A DNA stretch of 64,000 nucleotides from Nyssa sinensis (lineage: Eukaryota > Streptophyta > Magnoliopsida > Cornales > Nyssaceae). Positions within the stretch are counted from its first letter, which is position 1, and every line of letters begins with the position of its first letter. The position numbers were made by a program, and so were the translations under genes. The notes under the pieces were generated by a model, which saw only the letters and a list, made by a program, of their open reading frames with translations, was not told the origin of the DNA and made no database searches. Shown in pieces: positions 1 through 10,191 of this stretch. The DNA lies in the NCBI GenBank assembly GCA_008638375.1, contig CM018036.1, positions 16,076,651 through 16,140,650 of the forward strand, read 5' to 3'.

Positions 1-667
1 GTGAAAAGACTATCTTGCCCTTAATGAGTTGCGGGACCCCATTACACTACAACCCATCCTGAAAAGCCTCAAATCGATATTCTGATTTAACCAAAACTCT
101 TAAATTATTTTAAATGATATTTTTATAAAAAAAATAATTTTCGCATGTTGGCGGGTGCGGCCGGGTCCACCCAAGCTACCCTTTTGGGCCCATTTTTCAA
201 ACTGTTTCTGACTTATCTCAAATTCTCACAGGAGGTGTATTTTAACATTCTAAGCATATTTACCTTCTATGTCACAATCAAATTATACTTCTAAACATGA
301 CTTATATTTAAATGATGCATGTATAGTACATTACCGGTAAATAATACATGAATAATATCCTACTGGAAAAAATGAAAAATTTACTCTAATTTTTTAAATC
401 TTTACACTATTGATCTAAAACCTATGATAGAGAACCATAACTGCTCATGACCTTAGTGAAGCTCACATGTAATTATCTAAACATTTTAAGGTGTACTTTA
501 TAAGGAAGAAAAGATAGCAAGCTATGAACGAAGTGAAAATGCGTCGTTTCAATAGTATTATGCCATGTGTGGTATGAATCATCATTTTTATTGAGACATA
601 GCACATATGATAGAGTGTTATTGAAATGACACATTGTCACATTGTGTTATGGACCCACAAAAAAAAT
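1..667. other. Intergenic, no gene recognised
   Basis: AT-rich spacer without a supported coding region. A short GC-rich patch near 145-195 resembles the inner part of a decayed plant LTR, but no boundary or partner copy is visible, so I leave it unclassified. Confidence 0.4.
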
Positions 668-801
668 ATCTCCTTTCGAGTCCACTTTAATCCTCCAACA
701 TGATCTGCCTTCCACCAACAGTTATAGGTCTCGAGTCTATTGTCCTCGATCTTATGTTTGTGTCATGACAGTAAAGTCCTCGAGTGGTAAGGTCCTAGTC
801 T

Positions 802-931
802 GGTGTTTCTCCATTTCACTTGAAACAGAGACGCTCCATTTATAAGTAGGGGTGGGGCCCATGACATGTGATGGGTCCCTCTCCCTTTCATAAATGGAGC
901 TTCTCCATGTCAAGTGAAATGCACTGACACC
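802..931. mobile_element. Foldback (MITE-like) inverted repeat
   Basis: The stretch opens with ggtgtttctccatttcac and closes with the near reverse complement gtgaaatgcactgacacc. The arms continue inward (cacttga, ctccatttat) to a centre near 870, so almost all 130 bp can fold on itself. It interrupts the SSL pseudogene at the end of exon 1. No clean target-site duplication is visible, so the superfamily is not assigned. Confidence 0.55.
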
Positions 932-976
932 AAAATGGAAAGGTCCTGTCCCAACATAGCACATGAAAGTGCTCTC

Positions 977-1268
977 TTTCCAATTTGATGTCGTTGGTGC
1001 TATTATTTGATGGGATTAAGTCTCTGTAATTAGGAATATCTTATGATTGTCACTATTTTTCTATTTCTTCTATTTTCTTGGCTTTGTGTGTACACATGAT
1101 TAGCTTCAAATTTGGTGTCAATCTAGTTGGGATGAGATTTGTTTGCTTTGATGCATCTTGCATTTTGTCATGTTTTGCTGATGTATTTGAATTATATACC
1201 TTGTACCCCCTCTCTTATGTATTAATAATACTTATTTTTTGCCGTTCAATTTATAAAAAAAAAAAAAA
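977..1268 (+). mobile_element. 5'-truncated LINE 3' end with poly(A) tail
   Basis: About 290 bp ends in a run of some 16 A (about 1255-1270). It is flanked by an 11-bp target-site duplication, aaagtgctctc, at 966-976 and 1269-1279 (the 3' copy merges with the tail). The sequence before the tail (ttgtaccccctctctt, then ttaataatac) is typical of plant L1 3' untranslated ends. Truncation at the 5' end, a poly(A) tail and a variable-length TSD are the hallmarks of target-primed reverse transcription. A 3' UTR of a processed transcript moved by LINE machinery is the alternative. Confidence 0.7.
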
Positions 1269-1593
1269 AAAGTGCTCTCACTTCTAAGCCTTTTTTCTGT
1301 TTTCTCCTTGATTTTTTCTGCCTTTTATGTCTACTACTACTTAGACTTTAGTGTCTATTCTAAAGGATGTTAGCTAAGCTACTTGCTTTTATAAAGCGCA
1401 CATGTATTACGATCTTGTCTCCGTAATTCGCAAATGATTATTTGGGTTTTATGTTGGATGGAGGGAGCTAATTAAGGCCCGGAGGGAATTCCCCCAACCC
1501 CTTAATTTTTTTATTTGAAGTTTTTTTATATTTTTTTATTTTATTTTAATTCATCCCTTTAATTCCTATTATAATATATTTGGATGATCTATT

Positions 1594-2205
1594 TGATGCT
1601 GCACTTTTCGACTTGCAATAAGTATGGGCTCCGTGACCTATAGAACACTCAGAAAGATGATCAGAGGACCACTGGATTGGCTCCGGCGATAGCCGCTCCG
1701 ATGCTTAAGTAAGTAAACTGAATGGAAAAGACTGTATTGAAAGCCAAAGAATGAGCATGGAAATAAAGCGTACCTTTAGGGTTTGATTTATAGACCGTGG
1801 ACTTCCTAAGTTGATTAGGATTCGGAGCCATGAATATAGGGATTTGATTATCGGAGATTTCAGTTACCTTGTGGAGTATTGCACAACGATAATCATAGAT
1901 GGTAGTTTCCTTGTTGAAGATTGTTTCCGTGTGGAAGACTGCTTTCTTATTCCCTACTCGGCAATCGTTAAGGCGGTGACGAGGTCTGGAATGTTGGTCT
2001 GGATCTTGTAATTAACTTTGAGATCCTTATCTGGATATATATGCGCTCTGGAGGCATATGCTTGGCCACTTCCGATCTTTTATCCTGTTCTGAATGTTCG
2101 AGCGCTTAGTCATTGGTTGAGCATGAGCTGAGTTAGCCGAGCGTGAGTTGGATTCATAGGCATACGTGCCAAGTGCTGATTGGCCTGTTCTTTTATGGTA
2201 TATCA
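1594..2205 (-). repeat. 3' LTR of Tat copy 1
   Basis: 612 bp, the left LTR on the plus strand. It pairs with 12633-13244; termini are TGATGCTGCAC and GGTATATCA. Confidence 0.95.
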
Positions 2206-2223
2206 GTTACTCCCCCCCCCCAA
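2206..2223 (-). other. Polypurine tract of Tat copy 1
   Basis: A run of 10 C (2212-2221) lies six bases from the LTR edge. On the element's sense strand it is a G-run followed by AGTAAC, just inside the 3' LTR, where the plus-strand primer is expected. Confidence 0.75.
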
Positions 2224-2318
2224 GTCCTAGTTTGATGCTAACAAGCAACTAGGGCTAAGCCTTTTTCGGAGAGTCATGTATCCCGCCTGTTCGCCTTTCA
2301 AGGCGACTGTTGGGGTGT

Positions 2319-2462
2319 CATTTATTGCACAGCCGGAGATTGGGTCTTTTCAAGGCCATCATTGTACTGGGCTGATGGTTGGGTTTCTCGAAGTCATCAT
2401 TGTTCCAAACCGTCATGGCGTTTGGGCTTGGTGGGTCCCTTCTGATACTGCGCTTATAAATA
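2319..2462 (+). promoter_or_regulatory. Promoter of antisense gene A, Tat copy 1
   Basis: TATAAATA at 2455-2462 lies 184 bp before the gene A ATG. The block tcatttattgcacagccg at 2319-2336 recurs, with one change, at 25359-25376 upstream of the same gene in Tat copy 2. The promoter lies directly inside the element's 3' LTR and faces away from it. Confidence 0.55.
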
Positions 2463-2638
2463 CAGGGTGAGATTTGAAATGACCTTTTCCCCATCATTTT
2501 CACTGTGCTAGAAGATCTTGTCCGCCATTGTTTGTTTGTGCGACCTCGAAGAACACTGGTTTTTTGAGGCTCTGGTCTAGAACAGGTTCGACCGATCCTT
2601 CGTCTTTTTTTGCTTCTTCCTCTTTAAGTCCGAGAGTA

Positions 2639-4626
2639 ATGTCTACTCCTCTTGAATCCTCAAACGTGAGTGAGGGGGTAGCAAATCCCTCTGAGATGGC
2701 TATGTCACCTCCTGTAGAGAATGTAGGTGACCTTGCCCCCGAAAATGTTGAGGAGAGGCCTGTTGAGCCTCCCCTTAGTCCTGAGACTAGGATAGTTGAT
2801 GCCTTCATAGAGCCCCGAGACAGGGCTGGGGAAACCTCTAGTAGGTCTTCCCATAGAGAAGAAGGCGAGAGTACTGTTACTCAAAGCCTGCTGAACTAGT
2901 GGAGGGTGAAGTATAATTTTCCCTCAAATGTAACCTGCAGAGTACCAGGCCCAATGGATCGTCCCCATAATGTTGAAGCCGGGGAGATATGTGTTTATCT
3001 TGCCTGGTTTGAAATGGGTTTGAGACTTCCGTTGCCTGATTTAGTTAGGCAATTCTTCTGTTGGTATAAGCTCTGCCCTACCGACCTTAATCTCAATAGT
3101 TGGCGGCAACTTTTAGGGTTTGTAGTGTTAGGGCATAAAAATGAGGTAGATGTGTTTATGGATCTGATCCGTAGTAATATGGATCTGAAGTTTAAGAAGG
3201 CAGAAGGCCTTTTTTACATGTCCTTTGAGAAAGGGTTCCGACCCCTGTCTTCCGTTCCCACTTCTAATAAAACATAGAAGAAGTGGTACTTCTTTGTTGG
3301 AGGAGGATGGGAGCATGAAGACTTCCAGGATGGTGAAGTCTCGATATTCCCTCGTACCATGGGTCATAAGGGTGAGGCTTATTTCTTTAGGTTTGTTTTA
3401 GCTTCAATGTGCCTTCCGAACTGATAATCTGATATACTATTTCTTGTGTATGTGCAGTCAAAAGTGCTTGGAGGAGATCTGAGTTTACCAACGCGCTCTA
3501 AGATCAGTACCGCATGCTGCTTTCAACTTCCAACTGGGCTCACACTGTTATTGTTACTCCGAAAAACTTGATGGCTGTTCGTAATGAAGAGCTCAAGAAA
3601 AGGCTGACGTTGAAATGGGCAGAGGCGGAAGCCCAAGCGGCAGGGGAGGCTTCCTCCCAAGTTAAGCCTGAGCCTCCTCTGCAAGTAAAAAGGAGGAGGT
3701 TAATTTCTGGCTCTCCCGAGCCACCTCCTGCCGAGGCCGAGAAGGAGGCCGAACCTGCCGTTCCTGTCTCGGCCGTTCCTCTTACCCCTTCCGTTCCGAG
3801 CAGAAGGACTAGAAAGGGGAAGGTGCCTGCTGTACCGTCCGAGCCGTCTGATGAGCCGGACTACCAAATTTCCAAGAAAGCTTTTGACCAGATATGGGCC
3901 CAGGGCCCTCATCGGTACAGGGGGGATAACCCTACAAAGTTGATGAATGAGATGATGAATCTCCAAATGAAGGTAACCTCTGAAGCTTTTCTTGTCCTTT
4001 CTGTTTGCTTGATTGTTCAATCTAACTTGTCCGTCTTGCGTTGTGCAGAGCATGCACAGTTTAGCTGCCTTGATGGTGACTCCCATGAGCCTTGAGGAGG
4101 CTGATAAGCTGAAGGTCGACCTGGACGAAGTGAGGTTGGAGCTTGGGACAGCTCAATCCAAGGTTCAGGCTGCCGAGGAGAGTTTGAAGGAATCTAGTAC
4201 CAATCTTGCCGTGGCAGAGTCTGAAGGGACATCTATGCTCGGCAGGTTGCAGGGCTTCAGGCGGAGTTAGTCGACCTCTGAAGTACCTTTGATCAGAAGG
4301 TTCAGGAGGCAGTTAACTATGCCAAGACTGAGACTGAGACGGAATTGAGAGAGGAAGTTGACCAGATGGGTGATGACCTGATCCAGTTTGGTTTTGAGAG
4401 CTTCCGAACTAGATTCCTGGTTAAGTTCCCAGACTTTGACGTGTCGTCAATCGTTGCTCCTAGACCTGCCTCGTCTGGTGCTGGTCCGAACAAGAAGGCT
4501 GCGACTACCGACCTTCCTTCAACGGAGGATCTTGGCCCTTCGGATAAGGCTTGGGGCTTTATCAGCTTTTATTTTTCTTTGTTTTTGCCAGTCCTTTTTA
4601 ATGTAATGAAATACCTTCTTGATTAG
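2639..4626 (+). pseudogene. Antisense gene A of Tat copy 1 (gypsy-type transposon protein, spliced)
   Basis: The gene lies on the strand opposite gag-pol, between pol and the 3' LTR. ATG 2639; exon 1 to about 3390, exon 2 3458-3972, exon 3 4049-4626. Intron borders are GT-AG (3391/3457 and 3973/4048). Exon 1 encodes a block with the motif FEMGLRLPLPDLVRQFF followed by LNLNSWRQLLGF, like plant proteins annotated as putative gypsy-type transposon (Transposase_28). Exon 2 is Pro/Glu/Lys rich; exon 3 begins with a heptad-like coiled coil and ends with a conserved FESFRTRFLVKFPDFDVSSIV segment. Lesions are TAG at 2897, TAG at 3275, and a frame break with TGA near 4260-4305. Copy 2 preserves the same exons and introns. 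The function is unknown; the Transposase_28 label is from memory of the family pattern. Confidence 0.7.
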
Positions 4627-5309
4627 TAAAATTGACTTCTCTTCAGATTCTTCTTGTGTTATTGCCTTCTGTGAAATTTGTTGCGAGCATAGCTGTTCTG
4701 AGCCCATTGCATGTCAGATCAACTGTCCACTAGTTAATAGTTGCCTTCTGAGCTTTGATACTTGCAATTGAATAGTGAATGCAGATTAACTTCGACTGTC
4801 TCATCATAATAAGATAAGAAAGCAAACATAATCAGATAAATAGAGTCCAATATTGATTTTGTACCACACAGAGTGGGAGTAAACTCTGCAGAGTTCTGAA
4901 GTAGATTGCTCTGAACCAAAGATTTGTGAAAATAACCAGGCAGCTTGTGCTCTCATCACTACGATGACCGATACTGCTGTTTCCGAGCCCTTAGGATCAG
5001 GATATATCAGAGCTGTTGGCCTTTGTCGTATGAATGGCCTGTCATAAAATAGATAAGACTGGAGGGTCTGTATACCGGATAGGAGGCTTGCACCTTTAGA
5101 CTTTGCCCCCCCTTCTTTACTAATTCAGAAGCTTCAGTGTTGGACTATGGTTTTTTGTTCAAAGAGCTCTGTACCCTGTCTCTTGGTATATTAAAGAGTC
5201 AAGTTTAATGCATTGTTCATTTATACGATTGTCGTTTGGGATTTCGAGGCCAACCCTCTTTTAATCGTTGTGACGGTTCAGTTGGGTGGCTTTTAGGACT
5301 TCAAGGGTC
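4627..5309. other. Spacer between antisense genes A and B
   Basis: No supported ORF. It should contain the 3' end of gene A transcripts. The upstream region of gene B has blocks (gattgtcgtttgggatttcg near 5227) shared with copy 2. Confidence 0.4.
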
Positions 5310-5317
5310 TATATATA
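5310..5317 (+). promoter_or_regulatory. TATA box of antisense unit B, Tat copy 1
   Basis: The context tctatatatatggaaacgag is identical in copy 2 (TATA at 28184-28191). The distance to the first ATG is 110 bp here and about 111 bp there, which supports a real promoter. Confidence 0.55.
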
Positions 5318-5419
5318 TGGAAACGAGGGTATACGGTTACGCCCAATCCTCTTGTTCCCAAATTGTTCCCTCGTAGGAGAGACTTTAGATGTTGTCGAAA
5401 ATTTGTCGTTCGCTCGGAG

Positions 5420-5909
5420 ATGATTGACGATTCTTCGTCTGAGTTAGGAATGATTAAATTGTGGCCAAGAGTTAACCTTCCCCTTGATTCAGTCTCCAAG
5501 GAAGGATTAAAGGAGGCATAAGTCCTCTTGTCCATCTTGGCATCCGGTCGAGATTCCTCCGATTGGAGGTGGACCCTCCTTGATTCAACCGAGGCTTGGA
5601 GCGTTGGTGATGAAAACGATGGCGGGATGCCTCATTTTCTTCGTGTCTTGGCAGAGACCCTTGCTCAAATCGGCTGGGGTGTTATGCCGGATTTGAGGGA
5701 AACGAAGGTGGAGAATAGAGGTCTCCTAAGACCCAGAGCCCTCATCATCCGTTGGTATCGAGACCAGTGATAGTGATGATGAAATGGCCTGGGTGCTTCT
5801 TGATGCAGATTGGGGTTCCGGGTTCCTTCCTTTCAAATGGAAGCCGACGGCGGCGGTAATAGAAGTTGGAACTTGGGGCCTCTTTCTTGTTCGAGGAAGA
5901 AAGCCATGA
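5420..5909 (+). pseudogene. Antisense unit B of Tat copy 1, small acidic protein gene
   Basis: A second transcription unit on the strand opposite gag-pol. It starts at ATG 5420 and reads a segment with MIKLWPRV and later VSKEG, conserved in copy 2. A TAA at about 5519 breaks the frame. Later segments (ASGRDSSDW and LLDSTEAWSVGDE) and a C-terminal acidic block with TSDSDDEMAW and LLDADWGSG are conserved in copy 2 but lie in more than one frame, so splicing or frameshifts are involved. AATAAA at 6028-6033 fits a poly(A) signal. I do not recognise a domain. It is a gene relic, or a non-coding transcript with coding ancestry. Confidence 0.45.
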
Positions 5910-6027
5910 TGTTGCATATCGCAGTGATGTAGTAGCTTCTGTAGTAGCCTATGTAATGATATCTTTGTTGTAGCCTCTACTTTATTTCCAGTCTTTTTGT
6001 ACTGATGTAAACTTTTATGAATCATCA

Positions 6028-6033
6028 ATAAAA
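6028..6033 (+). terminator. Poly(A) signal of antisense unit B, Tat copy 1
   Basis: AATAAA in the context atcaataaaat, matched in copy 2 at 29034-29039 at the same place relative to unit B. Confidence 0.4.
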
Positions 6034-6375
6034 TTGATCTCTTTTTCCTCAATTCTGATGTTCTTTTTTGTTTGAATGTGCTTTTTTGAGTTAGAACACC
6101 CTCTTGTGCACTTCTGATAAATAACTCTTCTGTATGTCTTAAGAGTAGATCAAAGAAACTTTGTACAAAACTTGAAGTCTTTAACCAATATTCTTTAAAT
6201 CTGCTCGGCACTGTAGTATTTGTTGCTTGCTGGTAGATAAGCCAAATAATCTAAGTATCAACTTTAAGGTGTTCCGATCTGGGAGACTTGTGTAGATAGT
6301 TGTTGGACTCTGGTTGAAGATGCTTAGAACTTCCACCTTTGGACGGGCTGGATCATAGAGTCTGCATATTGAAGA

Positions 6376-6802
6376 TGAGCCAGGCTCAGAAGGCCTGTGC
6401 ATTAGGGATGGACCGGGCTCTGGAGGCCTGTCATTGAAAGATGGACTAAGTACTAAGACTTGTACATTATGGACTAGGCTCTAGAGGCCTGTGCATTATA
6501 GATGAACCAAGTACTAAGACTTGTACATTACGGACCAGGCTTTGGAGGCTTGTGCATTATAAATGGACCAAGTACTAAGACTTGTATATTATGGACCAGG
6601 CTTTGAAGGCCTGTGCATTATAGATGGACCAAGTACTAAGACTTGTACATTATGGACCAGGCTCTGGAGGCCTGTGCATTATAGATGGACCAAGTACTAA
6701 GACTTGTACATTATGGACCAGGCTCTAGAGGCCTGTGCATTATAGATGGACCAAGTACTAAGACTTGTACATTATGGACCAGGCTCTGGAGGCCTGTGCA
6801 TT
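6376..6802. repeat. Hairpin array between pol and antisense genes, Tat copy 1
   Basis: Alternating half-units of about 28-33 bp share a linker (tgcattat, atggacca). Each carries a short inverted repeat: type A caagtactaagacttg, type B caggctctggaggcctg. About 14 half-units occur, mostly strictly alternating. Stem arms CAAGT/ACTTG and CAGGC/GCCTG are kept complementary although their sequences differ. The array starts just after the pol stop in the element's sense direction. Confidence 0.85.
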
Positions 6803-6849
6803 TAAAAGATGAACATTCTATGGAGTCACTTAAAAAGAAGGAAACCTCT

Positions 6850-9800
6850 CTATTGATAGTACTTTCGTAAGTGTTCCACATTCTACGGCCTAGGAATAGG
6901 CTTCCCAGTCATGTCTTCTAGCCAGTAGGTGGTAGGCCTAACAACTTTCGTTACTTTGTAGGGGCCTTCCCAGTTTGGTGACAACTTTCTCATAGTGGGA
7001 TCCTTAGTGTTTTGAAAGACTCTTCTTAAGACAAAGTCTCCGACTTGAAAGCTGACCGTCTTAAGTCCTACCTTGGATTTGTCAACCATTCTCTGTTGAT
7101 AGGCTTCCATCCTGATGCTGGTTTGATCCCTTCTTTCTTCAAGCAAATCCAAATTTTTCATCAACTACTGATCATTGGATTCTTGCTCAAAGGCTTCAGT
7201 CCTCAAGGTTGGCATACCCATCTTAACCAGAATTACCGCCTCTGTACCATAGGCCAGTGAGAAGGGAGTTTCAGAGGTGGGCGTTCTTCTGGTTGTTCTG
7301 TAGACCCAAAGAACTCCAGGGTGTTCCTCTGCCCACTTTCCTTTGGCCTGTTCCAACTTTTTCATTAATCCATCAAGGATCATTCGGTTGGTGACCTCTG
7401 CTTGCCCATTCGCCTGTGGATGGCCTGGGGAGGCAAAGTGTTGCCTAATGTTGAGGTTTTCACAGAATTTTTTGAAGCCTTGACCCGTGAACTACGTCCC
7501 ATTGTCAGAGACAATCACACGTGGTATGCCGAACCTACAAACAATGTTCTTCCAGGTGAAGCTTTCAACTTCCTTTTCTGTGATATGTGTTAGAGGTTCA
7601 GCTTCGGCCCACTTAGAGAAGTAGTCGATGGCTACCAAGAGGTACTTTCTGTTCGGTGGTGCCCTTGGTAATGGCCCCACGATGTCCATCCCCCATTGAG
7701 CAAAGGGCCAAGGACTTGGAATCGGAATGAGCTCGTGATGAGGCTGGTGTTGATATGGGGCAAACCTTTAGCATTTGTCGCACTGGACATACTCCTTAGC
7801 CTACCTTAGCATGTTTGGCAAGTAATAGCCCTGAGACAGAGCTCGGTGAGCTATAGTTCTGCCTCCATTATGATTCCCGCAAATCCCTTCGTGTATTTCA
7901 GCCAAGACATACTGTGATTCTTCTGGAGCTAAGCATTTTAACAGAGGTTGAGAATAAGACCTTCTGTAAAGCTTGTTGTTCAGGATCAGGTACCAAGCCG
8001 CTCTGATTCGGATTCTCCTGGCTTTGTTTTTGTCTTCTCGGAGGAGCCCGGATTGTAGGTACTGGAGGATTGGAGTCATCCAGTTCTAGGGCTGTTCAGC
8101 AATTTGAGCAACTTGGGCTTCCTCTATGCTAGGTCTTGGCTGATAGGAGATTTTTACTATGGAGTTTGCTTCAGACTTTAGGTGGGACGCCATGTTAGCT
8201 AAAGCATCTGCTCTACAATTCTGGCTTCTTTCAATTTTCTGGATAGTGAATGTCTGGAAGGAATGCTTCAAGTGGTTCACCAGTTCGGAGTACCGAAGCA
8301 TCCTATCATCTTTAATGAAAAATTCTCCCAAGACTTGGCTTACCACCAGTTGGGAGTCTGAGAAGACTTTGAGGTTCTGAACCTCACATTCCAGGGCCAA
8401 CTTGATGCCTAAGATTAGGGCTTCATATTCGGCTTCATTGTTGGAAGCTTTGAATCCCAAGCTGACTGCTTTTTCCGACGTGAGCCCATCAGGGGATTGT
8501 AGTACCAGGCCTACTCCTGAGCCTTGATCGGTTGACGATTCATCGATGTAGAGCAGCCAGGTTCCTGAAGTTTCGATGAGTTGTGCCTTGTCTTGAAGTG
8601 CCGGGGTGAACTCGGCAACAAAATCAGCCAAGGCCTGTCCTTTGATCGAGTTTCGAGGCACATATGATATGTCGAACTCCCCTAGCTCCACAGACCACTT
8701 CACTAATCTTCCCGATACCTCAGGTTTCCTCAGTATTGACTTCAGAGGATAGGTAGTTGGGATTTCAATTGGATGGGCTTGGAAATAGGATCGGAGCTTC
8801 TGAGCTGATATGACCAAGGCGAAGGCTAGCTTTTCCACTTCTAGATATCTCCTTTCTGTGTCAAGTAGTGCCCTACTAACGTAGAATATGGGCCTCTGTA
8901 CTCCTCTGTCCTGTCTGACTAATGTGGAGCTGACCGCGTTTTCAGAAACTGCAAGGTACAAGAGTAGCTTTTCTCCCTGTACTGGTTTCGACAGAAGTTC
9001 TGGAGAGGCTAGATACTCCTTTAGCTCTTGAAAATTTTTCTCGCATTCTTCCGTCCACTGTAAAGCTTTGTTGCCCTTCAGAGCTTTGAAGAAAGGTAGG
9101 CATCGATCAGTGGATTTGGAGATAAATCTGCTTAGTGTCGCGATTCTGCCATTTAGTGCCTGAATGTCCTTTCTGGTTTTTGGTGACTTCAGTCCAATCA
9201 GAGCTTGGATCTGAGTGGGTTCTGCTTCGATACACCTCTAAGAGACAATGTATCCCAAGAATTTTTCCTTCGTAACCCCGAAGGTACATTTTGAGGGGTT
9301 GAGCTTCATTCTGTGCTGTCTGAGGATATCAAAGGTCTGGGCTAAGTGCTGGAGGTGACTACCTTTCTGCAGACTTTTGACCAGCATGTCATCGATGTAT
9401 ACCTCCATGGTATTGCCGAGCAGTGGGCTGAACATCTTGTTCACCAACCGTTGGTAAGTGGCTCCCGCGTTCTTCAAACTGAAAGGCATTACTCTGTAGC
9501 AGTAGAGCCCTCGTTCGGTTATGAAGGCTGTCTTCTCTTGGTCTGGAGGGTACATCTGGATTTGGTTGTACCCAGAATAGGCATCCATGAAGCTCATAAG
9601 CTCGTGTCCCGCAGTGGCGTCAACCAATTGATCTATCCTTCGCAGTGGAAAGCTGTCTTTGGGGCACGCCTTATTAAGGTCTGTATAATCAACACAGACT
9701 CTCCACTTGCCATTTTTCTTCTTGACCAGGACGGTATTGGCTAACCACTCGGGATAGAACACTTCTCGTATCATCTTGGCTTCAAGCAGCCTCTGGACTT

Positions 9801-10188
9801 CTTCATTTATAATCCGATGCCGTTCAGGAGCAATCGGTCTTCTCTTTTGTCTAACTGGTGGATGATCTGGATCTACCATTAGCTTGTGAGTTATGAGGCT
9901 AGGGTCTATACCCTCCATGTCTCTGGTCTCCCAAGCAAATATAGAGAGGTTGTCTTTTAGAAACCTGACTATGTTCCCCTGCTCGGTGTGCGTCAGATCT
10001 GGGCCGATGTACAAATAACGCCCCTCTGATTCTGAGCTGACCAACACTTTGATGGGCTCACCAACAGGTTTGGCCCGACTGTCTCGTCCCCTTGGGCTCA
10101 GGGGTTCTTCAATGCTGGATGGGCAACTTTCCACCTCGGGAGTGTGGGCGAGAACTGGATCTGCACAGTCCCGAGTGTACTGTAATTG
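6850..10188 (-). pseudogene. Tat copy 1 pol: RT, RNase H, aRNase H, integrase (multiple stops)
   Basis: In frame with gag-protease after the UAG at 10189-10191. Reverse transcriptase carries the YIDD catalytic box (sense reading near 9400). It is followed by the gypsy RNase H, then a second RNase H of the archaeal type (YIDESSTDQGSG, NNEAEYEAL, FSDSQLV, RADALANMAS), then integrase with the HHCC zinc finger (HEGICGNHNGG, CDKC) and the core (AIDYFSKW, SDNGT). In-frame stops lie at 9238, 8086, 7801, about 7769, 7492, 7165 and 6883 (lowest base of each codon). In copy 2 these positions read Gln or Trp. No frameshift was found, so the decay is by point mutation. No active product is expected. Confidence 0.9.
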
Positions 10189-10191
10189 CTA
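10183..10191 (-). promoter_or_regulatory. UAG CAA UUA readthrough-type stop between protease and RT, copy 1
   Basis: The reverse strand reads AAA TAG CAA TTA CAG. This matches the tobamovirus leaky-stop consensus UAG CAR YYA. The frame after the stop runs straight into RT, and the identical nonamer is at the same junction in copy 2 (33603-33611). Function is inferred from the motif. Confidence 0.7.

Larger units (their letters stand above)
668..1340 (+). pseudogene. Strictosidine-synthase-like gene fragment, broken by two insertions
   Basis: Bases 668-812 align by eye with exon 1 of the SSL gene at 13996-14241. The shared stretch runs from the segment around ccaccaacag (711-720 here, 14100-14109 there) to the aagtggcaaggtcc-like segment, with a deletion of about 15-20 bp around 752. 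After the insertions, bases 1274-1335 (gtgctctc, a T-rich run, tgttttctcctt, ctgcc) match the start of intron 1 of that gene (14254-14325). This is therefore a genomic, intron-containing tandem copy reduced to its first exon edge, not a processed copy. No exon 2 or 3 is seen. It carries a foldback element (802-931) and a LINE tail (977-1268). The frame is destroyed and no product is expected. Confidence 0.75.

Noticed and set aside
9346..9744. Forward ORF of 132 codons overlapping Tat copy 1 RT (and 32657-33163 in copy 2)
   Set aside because: Mirror of the conserved RT frame on the other strand; its conservation follows from RT.
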